Shown here: positions 14,821 through 17,334 of the stretch, one piece after another
Position numbering within the stretch: the stretch's first letter is position 1
How the letters are laid out: every line of letters starts with the position of its first letter
Assembly: GCA_035477015.1 (NCBI GenBank)
Contig: DATILB010000198.1
Location: 1 to 17,334, forward strand
Origin: SSC3 sp035477015
GTDB lineage: Bacteria; Actinomycetota; Actinomycetes; Propionibacteriales; Nocardioidaceae
DNA: 17,334 nt
Reading direction: 5' to 3'
The notes under the pieces: generated by a model
Databases searched by the model: none
What the model was told of the DNA's origin: nothing
The model's input: the letters and a program-made list of their open reading frames with translations, nothing else
Made by a program: the position numbers and the translations under genes

Positions 14821-16065
14821 ATGAGCCTTTCCGAGACGTACGACGTCCTGACGTCGCTCGACGTCGCCCTGCGCGAATCCGTACGCCGTGAGGGCGTCGA
14901 CCCACAGCGTGATGTGACCTCGGTCCGCCGTCTCGCTGAGCGCGTCGTCGCGGACCACGACCAGCGAAGTCTCACCGGCTCCGTCGTACCGGTTGCGGAC
15001 CCGCAGCGTGCGGTCGACGACCTGATCGCGAACCTCGCCGGCTTCGGTCCACTGCAGAGGTACCTCGACGATCCGGAGATCGAGGAGATTTGGATCAACG
15101 AGCCCTCGCGAGTCTTCGTGGCCAGGCGCGGCCGGCATGAGCTCACCTCGACGATCCTGACCCGCGCCCAGGTCGACGAGCTGGTCGAGCGGATGCTCAA
15201 GTCGAGCGGCCGCCGCATCGACCTGAGCCAGCCGTTCGTCGACGCGCTCCTGCCGGGCGGGCACCGCCTGCACGTCGTCCTTGAGGGCATCTCCCGCGGC
15301 TTCAGTGCCGTCAATATCCGCAAGTTCGTGGTGAAGGCCGCGCAGCTGCGCGAGCTGGTCGTGCTGGGCAGTCTCACCGAGCACGCCGCGGCCTTCCTGG
15401 ACGCGTCCGTCGTCGCCGGCCTGAACGTCCTGGTTTCCGGGGGAACCCAGACCGGCAAGACCACCATGCTCAACTGCCTCGCCTCGGCCATCCCGGGGGG
15501 CCAACGGGTGATCAGTGCGGAGGAGGTCTTCGAGCTCTCCTTCAGCCACGCCGACTGGGTTGCTCTTCAGACCCGGCAGGCGGGACTCGAAGGCACCGGC
15601 GAGGTGCGACTGCGAGACCTAGTCAAGGAGAGCTTGCGGATGCGACCCAGCAGGATCATCGTCGGCGAGGTCCGGTCCGAGGAGTGTCTGGACTTGCTCC
15701 TCGCGCTCAACGCCGGCCTGCCTGGGATGGCGACGCTTCACGCCAACAGTGGGCGGGAAGCGTTGGTGAAGATGTGCACGCTGCCACTCCTGGCCGGCGA
15801 GAACATCTCCGCCCGCTTCGTGGTGCCCACGGTCGCAGCCTCCGTCGACCTCGTCGTACACCTCGGTCTCGATCAACATGGCCGCCGCACCGTCGAGGAG
15901 ATCCTGGCAGTCCCGGGTCGCGCCGAAGCCGACACGATCGAGACCGAGTCGCTCTTCGTACGCCGCGGTGGCGAGCTGGTTCGAGCGGGCGGGATGCCCC
16001 CGAGGGCGGACCGTTACGAGCGGGCCGGCATCGACGTGTTGCCGCTTCTCCGGGAAGGCCCCTGA
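14821..16065 (+). CDS. tadA: TadA/CpaF-family secretion ATPase of a Tad/Flp pilus
   Basis: The 414-residue protein is a type II/IV secretion ATPase that drives assembly of Flp-type pili from the cytoplasmic face. The N-terminal domain includes LAGFGPLQRYLDDPEIEEIWIN (72-93), typical of CpaF. GRRIDLSQPFVDALLPGGHRLHV (130-152) follows. Walker A is GGTQTGKTT (207-215) with K213. The Walker B region is RIIVGEVRSEE (278-288) with E283, and the His-box segment is MATLHANS (303-310). Length and order fit the actinobacterial TadA group. ATG 14821 has only a weak ribosome site (GAAGGG, distant). The tadB start is 1 nt after its stop. No tadZ/cpaE/ssd-like partner lies upstream, where actinobacterial tad operons often have one. 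Confidence 0.92.
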   Translation: MSLSETYDVLTSLDVALRESVRREGVDPQRDVTSVRRLAERVVADHDQRSLTGSVVPVADPQRAVDDLIANLAGFGPLQRYLDDPEIEEIWINEPSRVFVARRGRHELTSTILTRAQVDELVERMLKSSGRRIDLSQPFVDALLPGGHRLHVVLEGISRGFSAVNIRKFVVKAAQLRELVVLGSLTEHAAAFLDASVVAGLNVLVSGGTQTGKTTMLNCLASAIPGGQRVISAEEVFELSFSHADWVALQTRQAGLEGTGEVRLRDLVKESLRMRPSRIIVGEVRSEECLDLLLALNAGLPGMATLHANSGREALVKMCTLPLLAGENISARFVVPTVAASVDLVVHLGLDQHGRRTVEEILAVPGRAEADTIETESLFVRRGGELVRAGGMPPRADRYERAGIDVLPLLREGP

Positions 16066-16066
16066 C

Positions 16067-16927
16067 ATGGGCCTCGTCGTCGGGCTCGGGACGGGCGTCG
16101 GTCTCCTGCTCATCTGGCTCTCCTTCACGTCGCCACTCCGTCCTCGCTCGTCGCGGCCCGGACCCGGACCCGGCCGCCTGCGTGACCTGCTCGATCGGGC
16201 GGCCATGTCGTCAACCACGACGCAGACAGTGGTCGCGGCATGCGCAGCCAGCGGAGTCCTGGCATTCGTCGTACTTCAGGTCATCTCGCGCACTGTGACC
16301 GTGTCGCTGGTGTTCGGTGCGATGGCGGCTTACCTCCCGCTGGCCGTGATTGCCGGCCGCGCACGCACCCGCCAACGGGAGTTCGCGGAGGTGTGGCCGG
16401 ATGCCGTCGACAACCTCGCCTCAGCCGTGCGGGCCGGCATGTCACTGCCTGAAGGCCTTGCACAGCTCGGCGAGCGTGGCCCGGAGCCGCTCCGACCCTC
16501 GTTCGTCGACTTCGCGCAGGACTACCAGGCGTGCGGTCGGTTCGGCGAGAGCCTGGACCGGCTGAAGGAGCGGCTGGCCGATCCCGTGGGCGACCGGGTG
16601 GTCGAAGGGCTGAGGATCGCGAGGGAGGTAGGAGGCGGCGACCTCGGCCGGTTGCTGCGGAACCTGTCGGCTCACCTGCGCGACGATTCACGCACGCGTT
16701 CGGAGCTCGAGTCGCGCCAGGCGTGGGCAGTGAACGGAGCCCGCCTGGCTGTCGCTGCACCCTGGCTCGTGCTGCTGATGCTGAGCTTCGACCACGAGGT
16801 GATCTCTCGCTACGCGTCGGGCACGGGGACCGTGGTGCTGCTCGGCGGCGCCGGGCTCTGCCTGGTCGCCTACCGCCTGATGCTGCGCATCGGGCGGCTT
16901 CCGGTGGATCGTCGGGTGCTGCGATGA
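16067..16927 (+). CDS. tadB: TadB, inner-membrane platform protein of the Tad pilus
   Basis: The 286-residue protein is a T2SSF-type platform protein. Membrane helices lie at about 2-19, 52-75, 78-97, 224-242 and 253-273. The cytoplasmic T2SSF domain covers about 107-232 and includes WPDAVDNLASAVRAGMSLPE (110-129) and the GGGDLGRLLRNLS segment (189-201). It works with TadC as the membrane base on which the ATPase acts. ATG 16067 is preceded by GGGAAGG (16052-16058), 8 nt away. The frame is open further upstream inside tadA, but a membrane protein start at 16067, 1 nt after the tadA stop, is far more likely. The stop overlaps the tadC start as ATGA. Confidence 0.9.
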   Translation: MGLVVGLGTGVGLLLIWLSFTSPLRPRSSRPGPGPGRLRDLLDRAAMSSTTTQTVVAACAASGVLAFVVLQVISRTVTVSLVFGAMAAYLPLAVIAGRARTRQREFAEVWPDAVDNLASAVRAGMSLPEGLAQLGERGPEPLRPSFVDFAQDYQACGRFGESLDRLKERLADPVGDRVVEGLRIAREVGGGDLGRLLRNLSAHLRDDSRTRSELESRQAWAVNGARLAVAAPWLVLLMLSFDHEVISRYASGTGTVVLLGGAGLCLVAYRLMLRIGRLPVDRRVLR

Positions 16928-17334
16928 CGATGAGCGCGTGGGGGCTCGTCCTCGGGGCGACCACGGGCGTCGCGCTGCTGTTCGTCGCGTCCGCGGTTGC
17001 CGACCTTCGGCGCTCGGAGCTTTCCGTCCGTGTTCTTCCGTACTTGCGTGACCTGCCAGGCCGCTCACCCGCCGCCTCGCTGGGCCTGCGAGGCGAGCTG
17101 CTCGGCCGGATGGCGCGCAGGGTCGAGCGGGTGCTGGGTGGCGCGGCCTCCGTGCGGCGGCGCCTCGAGCGCGCCGGGGTCGTCGCGACCGAGCACGACT
17201 TCCGCGTGGAGCAGGTGGTCTGAGGCCTGGCATCGTTCACTGCGGCCGCAGCGTTCTCCGTCTTGGTCGCGGTGCGCGCGCCCGATCGCATGGTCCCGCT
17301 GTTGATGTTGTGCGTCCTCACCTTCGTGCTCGGC
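16924..17334 (+). pseudogene. tadC: tadC, interrupted by an in-frame TGA and cut by the window edge
   Basis: Starting at ATG 16924 (ATGA overlap with tadB), the frame reads 99 residues: a membrane helix at about 6-26, then a basic stretch ending in VRRRLERAG (77-85) and FRVEQVV (93-99), which matches the N-terminal part of TadC-like platform proteins. A TGA at 17221-17223 follows. The same frame then continues open for 37 codons to the edge with GLASFTAAAAFSVLV, a charged turn, and VPLLMLCVLTFVLG, that is, two further membrane segments where TadC has them. TadC proteins commonly have QVVWG here, so TGA replaces TGG by one G-to-A change. The truncated product would lack the T2SSF domain. A sequencing error or a real recent nonsense mutation would explain it; the rest of the gene is outside the window. 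Confidence 0.7.

Noticed and set aside
13884..15491. Minus-strand open frame of 535 codons opposite the FAD oxidase and tadA
   Set aside because: It spans two well-recognised plus-strand genes and the gap between them, and has low-complexity Ser/Arg sequence.
17221..17223. TGA in tadC as a selenocysteine codon
   Set aside because: The position is a Trp in relatives as I recall them, lies in a membrane platform protein with no redox site, and a one-base change from TGG explains it more simply.
1..17334. CRISPR arrays, tRNA or rRNA genes, insertion sequences
   Set aside because: I found no regular direct-repeat array, no cloverleaf sequence, and no transposase or terminal inverted repeats in the window.

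Overview
The window is high-GC DNA with dense, frequently overlapping genes. The gene set (Ku with a Lys/Ala-rich tail, split LigD parts, an actinobacterial-type Tad ATPase followed by TadB and TadC) points to an actinobacterium. Nocardioidaceae or a near relative is my best guess, but that is inference from gene content and style only.

Layout. Positions 1-158 hold no gene but carry three copies of a TGGGAACC-type repeat and a likely leaderless promoter. Positions 159-524 (+) encode a small four-helix membrane protein. It meets head-on with a minus-strand pair: ku (1096-1968) and a TTG-started, single-pass membrane protein coupled to it (521-1099). Diverging from ku across 76 bp are two overlapping plus-strand genes, a LigD-type ATP-dependent DNA ligase (2045-2977) and a LigD-type primase-polymerase (2967-3899). 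These three form a bacterial non-homologous end-joining (NHEJ) locus with LigD split into separate polypeptides. Convergent with it, and overlapping by 15 nt, is a 999-residue multi-pass membrane protein (3885-6884, minus) that carries a lipase-like GHSQG elbow near its C terminus.

A 180-bp divergent region with two inverted repeats separates that gene from a tight plus-strand operon (7065-14711). In order it encodes a cholesterol-oxidase-like GMC flavoenzyme with an extra C-terminal domain, a membrane-anchored metallophosphoesterase, an alpha/beta hydrolase with a Cys nucleophile, a SRPBCC protein, a SnoaL-like protein, and a VAO-type FAD oxidoreductase. The first three are joined by GTGA and ATGA stop/start overlaps. 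Two flavin oxidases, a hydrolase or acyltransferase, a phosphoesterase and two small lipid-pocket or cyclase folds together suggest oxidation and remodelling of a sterol, terpenoid or other hydrophobic alcohol near the membrane. The substrate cannot be read from the sequence. This operon is the best candidate for an undescribed system.

After a 109-bp gap with a bipartite hairpin, a Tad/Flp pilus (type II secretion-like) operon begins: tadA (14821-16065), tadB (16067-16927) and tadC (from 16924). The tadC frame is interrupted by a TGA at 17221-17223, where a TGG (Trp) codon is expected. The frame stays open and TadC-like beyond it to the window edge, so tadC is either a pseudogene here or carries a sequence error.
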